Of a stretch of DNA of 64,000 nucleotides, positions 35,451 to 46,706 are shown in pieces (the stretch's first letter is position 1; the number at the start of each line of letters is the position of its first letter). This DNA comes from Eretmocerus hayati (Eukaryota; Arthropoda; Insecta; Hymenoptera; Aphelinidae). Location: contig CM056743.1 in NCBI GenBank assembly GCA_029851415.1, forward strand, positions 13,012,727-13,076,726, in the 5' to 3' direction. Under the pieces are notes generated by a model. That model was given only the letters and a program-made list of their open reading frames with translations. It made no database searches and was not told the DNA's origin. The translations under genes were made by a program, and so were the position numbers.

Positions 35451-35987
35451 AAATCGTGCTGTACAAAGAAAATCAAAGAGGCGCCCACGTGCAATTGCAA
35501 ACGGTTCAAAAGCGATTTTCGTCTGCTAGCATCCGCGTGGTGTAGTGATATACATGGTACGTGATGCGATGTAATGGTGTGCATCCAGTCGTTGCAATTG
35601 CGGATTAAGTATCTGCATCAGGAATATCACGAAGTTGCAATAGGCCAGAAGTAGCATCAGCAACAGCAGGCTATCGGTATAACGGGATTCATCGGTTCAT
35701 CGTTGGCTTATTCCTGTGCGCTCGATTACTTACCCATATATATATAACCAATGTAGCCACGAGTTTGCACCGTTTATGCAGTTACATGTGCATGCATGGG
35801 GCTAAGTATAAAACAAAAACAACTGTGAAATGTGGTAGTGATAGTGTATCAGTGCATGAGGAGTGCTAAAAATAATAATTATTGACCGCGGAAAATTGGT
35901 TCTGCGTAAGCTTAAAAATCAAAAGTTGAGGCAGAAACTGCAAAGGGCTCGGCCCTATTGCATTATCAGTTGCCAATAGATCTCGAG

Positions 35988-36031
35988 ATGCTCAAGATAC
36001 GAATGCTCGATTATATCGGCGAGACTCAGGG
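35988..36031 (+). CDS. First coding exon (15 codons) of an unidentified gene, partial
   Basis: ATG at 35988 with G at -3 begins MLKIRMLDYIGETQG. The exon ends within the final Gly codon (phase 2) at a strong GTAAGT donor; reading on would stop at TAA immediately, as expected of an intron. The remaining exons were not found downstream to 64 kb on this strand, so the first intron may be tens of kilobases long or the gene leaves the window. The peptide is too short to identify. Confidence 0.4.
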
Positions 36032-39000
36032 GTAAGTTAAAGAAATTTGTCGTATCCATGAAACTGACAAAAAAATTTCGCAAAAGTAGATTTTCGCGGA
36101 AAAGTATTCCCCGAAAATCAATTTTTTCGAAATTCTGAGGCTTGGAAAAGTTGCGCCTGACGATTTCCTTCGAGATTAAATTGGTGCGGAATGAGGCAAA
36201 TTCACTTTTATCGAGGAAAACTGAGGGAGTAAAATTTTAAGTAAAATTGCGCCACAAAATGTACGTACTTATCACGTACACAAAAAGTGGTCTTTGGGCT
36301 CTTACAGCAGTAGCATTTGATCCTTGATAGCATTATATTTGATGTATTAGACTGCCCGAATCTCAAACAAGCCACACCGCACACCGCGACGCTTCACACT
36401 CACAAAGGTCAAAGAGAGGAAAAACCACCACATCACATGGACCTGACATTTTGACCCCTTTTTCGATGATAATTTTTTTTGGCAACCTTGGATCGCTAAA
36501 CTAATAATTGCGACAAGAAGAATATGAAAAAATACGTCGAAAATGGCCTGTATGAATTTTTTCCTATTTCAAAGTTTCCACGAAACTACACAAATTTTGT
36601 GTGAACCAGCAGTGTATCTATAGGTATCGTCAACGCGAGAGTTTGTTTACTTTTGCGAAGCGCGGGAGTCAAATACATGGCACGTGTATTATATGCTGCA
36701 TTTGCTGACTGACACACTGACAGAATATGATGCGCACCCACGTTTTTCATAATCACAACATGAGATCAGATCTCCTATTGCGTGTGTTTCAGTTATTATT
36801 CGCGGAATCCTCATGAATCCAGGCGTGACATTCCGAATTCTTTGAAAAAACGATCAATTTGGAACAAGGTTCATCCGTAAAGCAAAACTAATGGGTTGTG
36901 ATCAAGATGCCCATTTTTTTGTACCATTTGGATTACTATTTGATAGAAACGCCATTTTTCTCAATAAAGAATTTAAAAAACGTTAGTCCGTTTCAGGCCG
37001 GCCTATGATTATGGTGTAGTCAAAAAATGATGAGTTTTTGGTTGAAGTCAGACAGGTATTTAGTACCAGGACTATAACGATAATGAGTTTCAAGCCCTCT
37101 CATATTTAAAAATTGGACTTTGTCAACACTGTTTTGTCTCATTTTCCATGCCTCCAACTGCAGGAACGGAGTCGAAAAATTTGCATAACCGGAACATTTT
37201 ACTCTAATTTGGATAGAATCAGTCTATCATATTCCATTCATTCGTTTGTTAACTCTTCTAAGTTATAACGGTTCGTGATGAAAAACTAAAATCTGAGACA
37301 AAATGAAAGGTCTCGAAACAACTACACAAGTCATATTCATTTTCAAGAAATGAGCTGTTTAGTCCGAAGAATAGTCCTTATCGATTACGCCTCATGAGTA
37401 TCATCAAATAACGGTTTCGCTTTTTTTTTCGATGACATTTTTGTTGATCAGTTTCTACTCGAATGATTGATCAATGTTGCCCAATTTCAAGATCATCAGT
37501 CTCCATAAATTTACCTTCTATCATAATGTAAATTATTTTCTCACGACAACACTTCGCACGATATGATACGCATCATAAGCGCTTCGCGGAAGTGCCTAAA
37601 GAGACATATTACATTTGAACAGTTTTTTTCTCGCATGATCTTAATATTCGAGTCTGCCACTCGGTCTGCCAGTTTTGGCCTAACCCACAAAATTTCACAC
37701 TAATTCATGAGTTACTCGGCATCATTATGACTCGCTGATGTCAATAACTTCATTGGGATCTCTTAGAATCTCCCACGACTAATACCACTATAGTATCATT
37801 CTCAGACGGCATTGTAATGCTATCTGCATTTCTCGGCTATGCAACTCACGCATTGCACTTTTTTAGCGGCAGCAGCATCACCGTTATAGCAGGAATCTCG
37901 TCTCGTCTCATCATTTGCGTCGCGTCGTGTCGATCCGTTGCTTCTTGACGAATAGCACCTGTCTTTTGATGCATAAATAGAGTATTCATTTCTGAAGCGG
38001 TAACTCATTCAAATGTAGCATCAGAGGAAAAATTGCAATCATACATCTATTGACGCGTCTTTTATTATAATTGCAACTACATACTCAAACACTATGCGTC
38101 TGTCTCACAAATTACTCCTGCTGCAGATTTCCTGCTAAGCTACATCATCTTAGGTAGTCTTCTTATTCCTTTTCATTATAAAAAATCTCTTGTGTCAGTA
38201 TGTACTGCACAAGTTTTCACCAATGATCAATTCTCTCTCTGTCTCCCATTCAATTATAACTTTTTTTTTTTAAAAAAGATCAAAGCTACTCGTAGCGCTC
38301 ATCAGAAACTACCCAATCGATCTTGCACAAAAGTCATAACTCTCAATGAATCCGCATTCCGGTTTTTGATTCGTAGCCTTATTTTAAACATCGCTTTTTT
38401 TCTTCAACCTTCATTCTTGATCTGTAGGTATATTGCATCCGTTCACGTACGTATACGTACTTGGCAGATTTTTCGCAGAGTTAATTGCTCAATTCTTGTT
38501 TTCGAGTTTTGGCTAAGACGACAATTCTTGCATCAAGTATTACAAAGGGGGCCACTTGGAATGTGGGCAATAATATAACTGTCGATTCTCACGTTGCATA
38601 CTGCTCGATTCTTAGAAATCTGTTCTCGACTTGAGTATGTAAAACAACATTTTGTACTAATCAGCTTTTCTAATTTGGAGAGCAGGCTCAGCAACGTCAA
38701 CTTTGAATATAACATAGTTTATCATGACCTATTCCTGCACTGTGGAGGTTCATTGTGCGCGCGACCTTGCCGGATTTTTTTTTCGCCACTGTTTTAGTTC
38801 AAAATCTAAAGCCTAAAAAATTAGCCCAACAGAATTTTTCCCGCATTCGCTAGAATTCTTTGAAGTTCGAAAAATGACGTTTCCTAGAGTTCTTTTAGCA
38901 GCCTGCCAAATTGGCCAAAAACATTGTAGCGGGGCCTGCGAGAGCGCATTTTTTTTTGTTTTGACGTCAATTTTGGAGAAAGATTGTAGGGAAGTCTCAA

Positions 39001-41059
39001 AATTGAATGTGTTCACTCCACACGTTAGAATGTAACGTCATTTTTTACGATGTTCAGGCCACATTAAAAAGTTGTCATTTCGAAGGATCTCAATATTTTT
39101 TCAGTCAGCTTGGCTAGTTCTCCTGACTTGAGAAAACCCCACAATTTACGTTTCTGAACACGTTGAAATCGGCCAAAATGCGCCCGAGCTACTTGCGCCG
39201 ATTCTACGATATACGTTTCTTTGAAAAACGCTGTCTTGGCCATCGGCTCCGATCGGGCTGATTTTCACCACAAATATGCTTCAAGTAATGTAAAGTCGAG
39301 TGCGAAAGGGTCTTACTCTGTATTTCGGCTGCCATTCGGAGTTTTCAATTTTATAATTACCCCAATTTTTGTATAGTTTTCAGAGCAATTTTCGGCTTCT
39401 AAGATGAAACTCGGAAAATACTATTTTTGGTACCTTCTTTCATATGGTGAATTGACAAAAAAATCCACGAGGGCTGCGCGTAAAATTTGGTGGAATAAAT
39501 ATGGCATTCGCTTGATACTCACGATCCCAAAAAGGACATACATTTATCTTGTCCTGTATAATCCTTCGAGTTAAAGGAGACTCCGATCAAATTTGTAAGT
39601 TCCCTCGAGTCCCAAACTTATTCTCATTGGGTAGCTCAATGCAGAATTAGATTTTTTTTTCACGACACACGAGATGATAATCAACTGTATAATTGACTCT
39701 GAAATGAAAATGATGCATTACATTGGTTGAAATTTGTTCATTTTATCACAGTTTTTGGAGTTTCGCATCTACAAGTATCCTACGGTTAGACATAATTTAG
39801 TAAGTTTCGATGTAACTGAATGTATTATAATAATATGGTGTAGCCTTATTCTATAAAGAGCGGTATGACTTAACACTGGTGTGTGAGTTTCACCATGATA
39901 TGACGTGCATCTCATGCTCTAAGATTTCAACAATGCACTTTTGCAACGTATTCATCAAGATGATTCGCAGAATTTACTATTCATGTGTACGTACTAGAGG
40001 CCGGCTCTAAATAGAAGTCTTGTATGGAATCATGATGATTACATATGGGAATATTATAAAACATTGGTGTTGGCAATGTAATCTCATGCCGAGACTCGAC
40101 ACTTATTGGTGTACTCCCGTTCAAACGTATAGTTAGACGTCTTCAGAGTCTGGGAAAAACATAATGAAGAAATGTAGAGAATATGGAATTTATAGAACGC
40201 ACGATGGACTCAATTGCATATGCTGGAAGACACCGAACTGCACCACTACATATAAATATGTCATAGCGCAAAATTGATTTGGTATTTTTAACCAGAGAAG
40301 AAATTCATCTTGAACACGATTCCCGTGTAACGTTAAAATTAAAATTGTCTGCATTGCATCTTAAAGAGAAAATCGATCGTTATGTCGACAAAACCTCCCC
40401 ACAAAATAACGTAAAGGACAGTTAATCCGCACGACGATCTCAATAAAATTCTTACAGATTCTGATCAACTCAAACATTTTATGCAACGCTGTGCGTAAAA
40501 CTGTGCGAAAAGTTAACTTTCTATGCAAGGTACCCGTGCCGAAAGAAATTCGGAAAGTCGTTATCGCACCGTTGAGTGTGCGAGAAAGTAACTTTCTCGC
40601 TATGTTTGAGAAAACATAGTGAGAAAGTAGAATCTGTGCAATAATAATTTTCATGGAAAATTGGAAGTTCGGAAGTGAATATATTTGATAGATACAGAGA
40701 TCCCTCGTCATCGGTGAGTCCATTAATCGAAGAGTTCGTTACCCGCGGATCGTTGGTTCACTCAGATCCCATCTGATCCGAGGGTCAAATTTTGTTATTT
40801 TCGAAGCCATCTTTGTTATTCCCCGGAATTTCACAAATTTTTGACAGCTTCACTAGTGATGCATAGGATAATGTATCATCACGATTGCATCAGCATCTCT
40901 GGAATTACCATCTCAGATAAATTCAGACAAGAAAATTATCGTCTTACCGACTATGGAATTCAAATAACTTGATCATCTCGCACTTCACGTAAGGAACATT
41001 CGTATTTGTATACTTTTGAGAGTTGGAGATATTCTCAAGCTATGCGGTGACAAGCTATT
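36032..41059. other. Probable first intron or intergenic DNA; few features
   Basis: No supported exons or long inverted repeats. Near 40480-40640 there is a module with GCGAGAAAGTAACTTTCTCGC (40589-40609, self-complementary) followed by a second small palindrome (to 40638). Otherwise AT-rich and unremarkable. Confidence 0.4.
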
Positions 41060-41079
41060 TTAACAAGAGTCTTTCTTTT

Positions 41080-41220
41080 GATACATTTTCAGAATTTTTT
41101 TTTTCTGTCGGGGGGCTCCCCCCCCCCCCTCCGGCGGGGGCTGCCGCCCCTGGACCCCGCCCTGCGCCCTTTCAGGCGTCCGTCCCTTCTCTTCGACCGG
41201 AGCGGTTATTTACCTAATAG
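41080..41220. repeat. GC-rich dispersed repeat module, copy 2
   Basis: 'GATACATTTTCAGAATTTTTT', then a GC-rich block with a long C run and 'CCCCTGGACCCCGCCCTGCG'. The same order and wording occur at 26290-26400, though the surrounding sequence differs. Confidence 0.65.
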
Positions 41221-42420
41221 ATGATGAACGAATGAATACGGACAGAATACGACTAGATATTGGGAAGTGACATCCATGTTAAATTCTGGGGGCATGCAAT
41301 AGTTCACGACTTGCCGCAAATGGCGCTGTCTAGTAACAAGCCCGTGTTAATTTCGGGGCATGCTGCCGCCATGTTTGACCTTGATGTCACATCCCAATTC
41401 TTGAAGAAATAGGATGTCAACGTATACTGGATCATTGAGTTTATAGCAGCAACTACTCATGAGTATTTGTGATTCAATTACCGAAACGTTAACTAGAAGC
41501 GTACTCGTTTGACTATAAATAAAGTCCGAAGATTAAAGCCAGTCCTGTCTTATCGAAGGCCTGATGTGTCAAATTCTTCAAATTCCATGGAGACACAGTT
41601 TTTCGCACAGGTTGTATAGAATAGTATAAGCAACGCGGGCGAAAAGTTCCCGCACTCGTGTCCGGAACCGCGCGAGAAAGTTACATTCTCGCACTCTTCC
41701 CCGACACTCGTGCGGGAATCTTCCTTTTTACCCATCTCGCTTGATGTACTATTTTGAATCATCAGTTTAATGTCTTTCAAGAAGAGTGGAAATATGGATA
41801 TCATTCCAGTGAAAAACTACCCGCTCAACTGATCGCTTTTCAATTTAAATTGAAATTTCTTCCAATTTGACGCGAGACTCATCACGATTTCATATTAATC
41901 CCTCTCGGGAACAAAATTTGGGGGTCGGAAGGTCTTCTCTGAAGGAACATATTAATATGTCTATGTACTTTTCATCGTAGAATCTGAATCCGACCTTCGC
42001 TCTGTCCCCACACGTCAGAATTTTGTTTGAATCCCAAAAACTAATTTTCCAAAATACGTCATTTTTTTAGCATTTTTTGCTCATTTTGTAAAATGATTGA
42101 TGCGGTAGCTCAAAAATTCATTGAGAAATTTGAGAACTTGACAATGTCGGTTTTAATGGGCTATATTGGCGGCGTAACCATTATCTGGCGGCAAATCCCT
42201 CCCTGATACGTCTTATAGCGTTCACACACTCCGTCCCATTTATCCTCGTCCCATTGTATATAAAAAATAAAAAATGAAAACAAGTTATATCAATATATAA
42301 ATTTGTGCCGCGCTAAACGGAGTATGATGTGGTTGAATGCACGTCGGTAAAGCTGAAACTTGTACGCTGCTGATCCAATTTCAATGCTTTATGCAAGGAT
42401 AGAAAAACGAAGGCTTTGAA

Positions 42421-42572
42421 ATATACAAGTTGAACATTTGGTCTCGTCGATCTTGAAGGACGGTGGGGAACTAAATAAATTCCCAAAATTTCCATCATGA
42501 AATTTTTTGGGAATTTATTTAGTTCCCCACCGTCCTTCAAGATCGACGAGACCAAATGTTCAACTTGTATAT
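42421..42572. repeat. Near-perfect 152-bp hairpin
   Basis: ATATACAAGTTGAACATTTG at the left is exactly mirrored at the right end. The arms of about 67 bp run to the CCCAAAAAATTT-like centre with a loop under 20 nt. Mismatches are almost absent, implying recent formation or active maintenance. Confidence 0.92.
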
Positions 42573-42664
42573 TAACCATCAAGGACGAAAAAATCTACCA
42601 AAATCACTTACGAAGGCTTTGAAGTCCGTGTCGGAGTTTCGCGCAAAATGCGGATTGACTTTGA

Positions 42665-42955
42665 GCAATGGTTTTTTTATCAATTGAGATGGGGATGATC
42701 GTAAATGAAGCGGAATTGCTCTAGGAGTGTGCCTCTGGCAGATCAGTGAGGACAAACAAACGTTTCTATCTCTCCCAAGACTCGATGATCTATTAGGAAA
42801 ACCGCGTAATCTAAGCATTAGAATCAGAATATCTCGCGATTCTTCGATTTCTCTAGAGTGAGAGATGTTTGTCCTTACAAATCGCTTTAGAGGCACATTC
42901 CTGGAACAATTTTGAGTCAATTGCGACCACCCCCGCCTCAATTGATGAAAACCCG
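42665..42955. repeat. Degenerate foldback, about 290 bp
   Basis: TTTATCAATTGAGATGGGG near 42675 pairs with the 'GCCTCAATTGATGAAAAC' block near 42935. GAGTGTGCCTCT and 'GACAAACAAACG' pair with 'AGAGGCACATTC' and GTTTGTCC. The arms are clearly diverged. Confidence 0.65.
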
Positions 42956-43082
42956 ATTTTTGAACTGCGTTATCGACACGCGACTCTGCATATGGCCTGT
43001 GGTTAATTAGATCAATGTGTGCGGATCTTACACGCGCGGTTTAATTTACTACCGGGTAGAAGAAGAGAGAAAAGGAACTTTA

Positions 43083-43815
43083 TCATATCGATGCCTCTTA
43101 CGAAGATTAACACATTCGCTAACGCCCACGAAGAGTAACACGGGGCCCGAAGATTAGCATTTGCTTTGTTACGGCCACGAAGATTAACACTTACTGTGTA
43201 CGCCACGAAGATCAACACTTACGCCTCAGCGCCACGAAGATCATCTCTTACTGCTTGAGACCACGAAGAATAACACTTACTCCTCAAACTGCAATAAGAT
43301 TAACACATTCGCGCATTTTTTTCTTGAAGGGACGTAGACTATGAGTATTCCGTCTCAGGGCCACGAAAAAGAACACATTCGTAGACTTCATTATTGAAGG
43401 GACGGAGATTATAAGTGCTTCGTCTCAAACGAAATACTTACAGCCTCCGTCCCTCCATGAATGAAGTCTACGGATGCGTTAATTTTCGTGCCACTAAGGA
43501 GAATGTGTTTTTTTTTTCGTGGCCCTAAGACGAAATGCTTGGTCTCCGTCCCTTTGAACGAGAACGTGTGCAAGTGTGTTACAGTCTTCATACCGTTCAG
43601 GAGTAAGTGCCAGTTTCATGGGCCGTTGAGCAGTAAGTGTTAGTCTTCGTGCCACTAAGGAGTGAGTGTTAGTCTTCATGCCCCTAAGGAGTAAGTGTTA
43701 AGTTTCGTGGACCTAAGGAGAATCCGTTAATCTTCGTGTCCACAACAAATAAACCATAATGTTCGTCAGTCACAAAAGGGAGAGGTTTTGATCTTCGTAA
43801 GAGGCGTCGATATGA
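43083..43815. repeat. Inverted repeat whose arms are tandem arrays of about 30 bp
   Basis: Outer ends ATATCGATGCCTCTTACGAAG and its inverted copy close the structure. In the left arm a degenerate unit (consensus about CCACGAAGATTAACACTTAC plus CTCAG) repeats at least seven times between 43095 and 43310. In the right arm the inverted unit (GTTAGTCTTCGTGCCACTAA with GGAGTAAGT) repeats about as often between 43590 and 43740. The centre, around 43430, is a palindrome with GGGACGGAG / CTCCGTCCC blocks. No coding frame is convincing. Confidence 0.88.
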
Positions 43816-44482
43816 GAGACAAATGGACGATAGAAATTCGAATATTCTGTCATCTGATGAAGAATTTGCAAAGAACTAAAACTTTTGAGAAATCTTGGCA
43901 AGTGAACTGTCTACATGAGACTACAACTTATCAATAATTATAATCAATAATCATTTAAGTATGTTCATCAAGATGTTCATCGTTTCGTTGATTACGATAG
44001 AGTATCTCATTAACTTAGCCATTGGTTTGCAGGCATTCATTTTGTTGAACCAATCATGATTTCCTTTCTCCTTAACACAGAATGTTCTATCAGTCTCAAA
44101 AATTGTGACTGAATGGAGTGGGCTAAGAATTCTATTATTTGCCCCCCATATTGACCATTCGAGCAAATATCTTATCTGATATTCAGAATCTCAATACCAA
44201 GAGCTAGTTTTTTGTTGGATTTGTAAAGTTATTGCATGACTCCGAATCATATTTCATGCATCTTTTGAGCCTCTAAATACGTGTAAAGTAAGATGTCCAA
44301 TTAACTAATTCACTGATCTCTAATAATTAACTTAACTCGTTCTAATCACTATTCTTGATTAATTTCCCTCGACAATGTCATAAAAAGTTCTTTAGTCCTT
44401 TAAGATATCCTGATCTCATTTCAAACACTACAAATTGAGCTTGAAAAATTCCAATGTTTGCGAGCCGAGATAACTCTCAAAA
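43816..44482. other. Intergenic, nothing recognised
   Basis: AT-rich, short frames without motifs. Confidence 0.35.
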
Positions 44483-44802
44483 CACTGTACAATCAAATTT
44501 TGGGGTCGGAATGTCACATTGACTCTGGACCGTGACTTTTTATACGTACCATTCAACGCTGTAACTGAATCCAAGACCCAAATAGTTTCAGAATGCCAAG
44601 ATTCTCTTGAAATTGCAAAAAATCGTTAGAGATTCTTCGGCGCTTTTTGGCGACTTCAAAAGAATTCTGACCTCCATCCTGACGTCCTCGCATTTTGGGG
44701 TTATTTGGGGGCTCCGATTTGGTTCGAGCATCAAAAAATTTGTAGGGGAATCGTGGTCGGGTCAATGTGACATTCCGACCCCGAAAATTTTGTTATACAG
44801 TG
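44483..44802. mobile_element. MITE with CACTGTA ends, 320 bp
   Basis: Ends CACTGTACAATCAAATTTTG and (inverted) CACTGTATAACAAAATTTTC continue into a longer matching stretch GGGGTCGGAATGTCACATTG. This gives terminal inverted repeats of about 45 bp. The flanks do not show an unambiguous target duplication. The internal sequence has partial secondary inverted symmetry. Confidence 0.75.
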
Positions 44803-45920
44803 TAATGTACAGTTGTAATTATCTAAAAGCCGAAGTGGTTGAAATTAATTCTAAGCTCAGCAGCAGCATTAGCTATAATAGCAGTAGCGACGGCAAAGCT
44901 TGATTTGGAACATTGCGACATCTTGTCTTTACAAGTTGTAATGCTGCAGCGACAAATGCGGGCGCGAATCGAGCGCGGATGTTGGGCGTCCGCCGATATC
45001 CGTCATTACACGCTCTTACAGTCTACGCCACTGCTGATGCATCACCACATCATTATGATGCAGCAGTAGCAGCAGCAGAGCCGATACTTATATTGACCAT
45101 ATCCTACGGTGTGTTCCGTAACGTATATACCACGTGGTCTATAAGGCCATCCGATTAAATTTTTTACTATACTAGACTGTATACACTGCACAAAAGTATA
45201 TTGGTGTGTAAGGTTGTGTCTTGTAAATGGGTTATGTAAGAGGTGCTGCTGCTGCCCGCAATGTATAGAATTATCACTGTGCGCTGCTGCATGCATTTGA
45301 TGGAGGCCATTCACCTCTTTTTGTCGTGGCATTAGTGTTTGACAGTCGATGTCGAACCAACAGTAAATTTTCAAACTCGTTTCGTGGCTCAATCTCGTAA
45401 TGCTATCTGTACCAGGCGTATGTCTCTGATACCAGCACCAAGATCTTTTATTGCGAGTGGAGATCAGCGAAAGCTTCGCGAGGGAAGCTTGGTATGAAAA
45501 TTTTAGCTAGCAAATTCAGCCGCAAAGAAGTCCTGCGTTTGATTTTTACTTGGTGGAAAAGTATAGTAATAATTCTCATTCAAAGGCGAAGGAAACTGGT
45601 TTCCGGAGTTTGAGGCGATTATTTTTAAACCAAGATGCCAATGGCAAGGATCTTTGAGAACATCCCTCGGAAATGTTAACCTACCGGGTCAATAGGGTCA
45701 AACATCGTTACAAACTTAACCTTGGATGAAAGGAGATCAGCAAACTGAGAAAGGACGATTCTATTGAAATTCGGTTCCTGTTCTGTGCAGCTGCTTTAGA
45801 ATTTTGGTAATGATATCGTGCATGATTGCATAGGAGAAGTCTGGTCAGAATCACATCCAGAATCATTAGTTGTACATACAGTGCAATGAGTCACATAGGT
45901 GACATTGAAGAAAAGAAACG
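44803..45920. other. Intergenic, with AGC/CAG-rich patch at 44850-45080
   Basis: Short runs of AGC/CAG and GCTGCT triplets give frames rich in Ser or Gln. The longest frames start at non-ATG codons. This could be part of a UTR, but no splice pattern supports it. Confidence 0.3.
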
Positions 45921-45921
45921 A

Positions 45922-46138
45922 ATTTTATACGTCCATACGTAGAAAAAGCGTGTTTCTAGGCCTCCTCGCTACGCGAGGAGGCCTGGAAACAAGCTGTTTC
46001 TGCGTACAGACATATAAAACTGCATACGCGTCTCGTGCGGAAACATTTTTCCTTCGGGAAAACCAAGCTGGACGGTGCCATCGCCCACGTCCGGCTTGGT
46101 TTCCCGAAGAAAAAAATGTTTCCAGCACTCGACGCGTA
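45922..46138. repeat. Two adjacent perfect-stem hairpins
   Basis: Hairpin 1 (45922-46020) has the stem core GGCCTCCTCGC/GCGAGGAGGCC around 'TACGC', continuing outward to TTTTATACGTC-like ends. Hairpin 2 (46026-46138) runs from ACGCGTCTCGTGCGGAAAC to its mirror at 46138, with GGGAAAACCAAGCTGGACG and its complement inside. The two stand side by side with a spacer of only a few bases. Confidence 0.85.
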
Positions 46139-46706
46139 ATGTACTAATATGAGACTTGCAAACATGGCAAAGTGTCAAATTGGTGTGGCCACACGTTGGG
46201 CGCCAAATGTACAGGGATGTGATCGATGGCGTCACCAGAAAATTCTGATCATTGCATATGCATCCGTGCAACTCGGTTTTCGAAGAGATTAATGTTTCGT
46301 CTCGTTGAGGTTTCATTTGAAGCCAAAGAAATGATGAAGGTTGACATTAACATGACACATGAACCAAAGTGCAAAACTTGAGATTGACATACGTTTGTCT
46401 ATTTCTGTGGCATAGGTGAACCAAATCGATTCCAAAAAGTCATTAGGTGACGATGGTTGGCATAGATGGTGGTGATCCGAGAACAAGGTTACCATATACA
46501 CATCATGGTGACGGAGTAAAGAACTTCACAGATGCAACTAGTAACCTTTTAATGGGTTACATTTCTTCTTTTGTGATGTAACGAATGTGTAACATATGTA
46601 ATTCCAAATTATTTCAAGCGGGATCCTGGAACCAGAAGCCCATCAGACAATCAGATGTTAGAGAAGTGATGAACACGCTTCAAGTATATGCAATTGCAAA
46701 GTTGTA

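Larger units (their letters stand above)
34780..36031 (+). other. Probable long 5' UTR / first exon of a plus-strand gene
   Basis: Around 34790-34930 base composition rises sharply in GC ('GCCGCGCCGCTCGGCCCCG'), as at an insect promoter or first exon. It is followed by over 1 kb with purine-rich and CAG/CAA trinucleotide runs (35405-35450), several upstream ATGs, and no long frame. The stretch ends in a coding start at 35988 and a near-consensus donor GGG|GTAAGTTA at 36031/36032. Long, uORF-bearing leaders like this are typical of insect regulatory genes such as transcription factors and hormone receptors, but which gene is unknown. The 5' boundary is approximate. Confidence 0.5.

Noticed and set aside
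43083..43815. CRISPR-like array
   Set aside because: Units are degenerate, contiguous without spacers and inverted between arms, in insect-type DNA.
44839..45069. Signal-peptide-like frame
   Set aside because: The apparent start codon is TTG, and the hydrophobic run comes from AGC/GCA triplet repeats.
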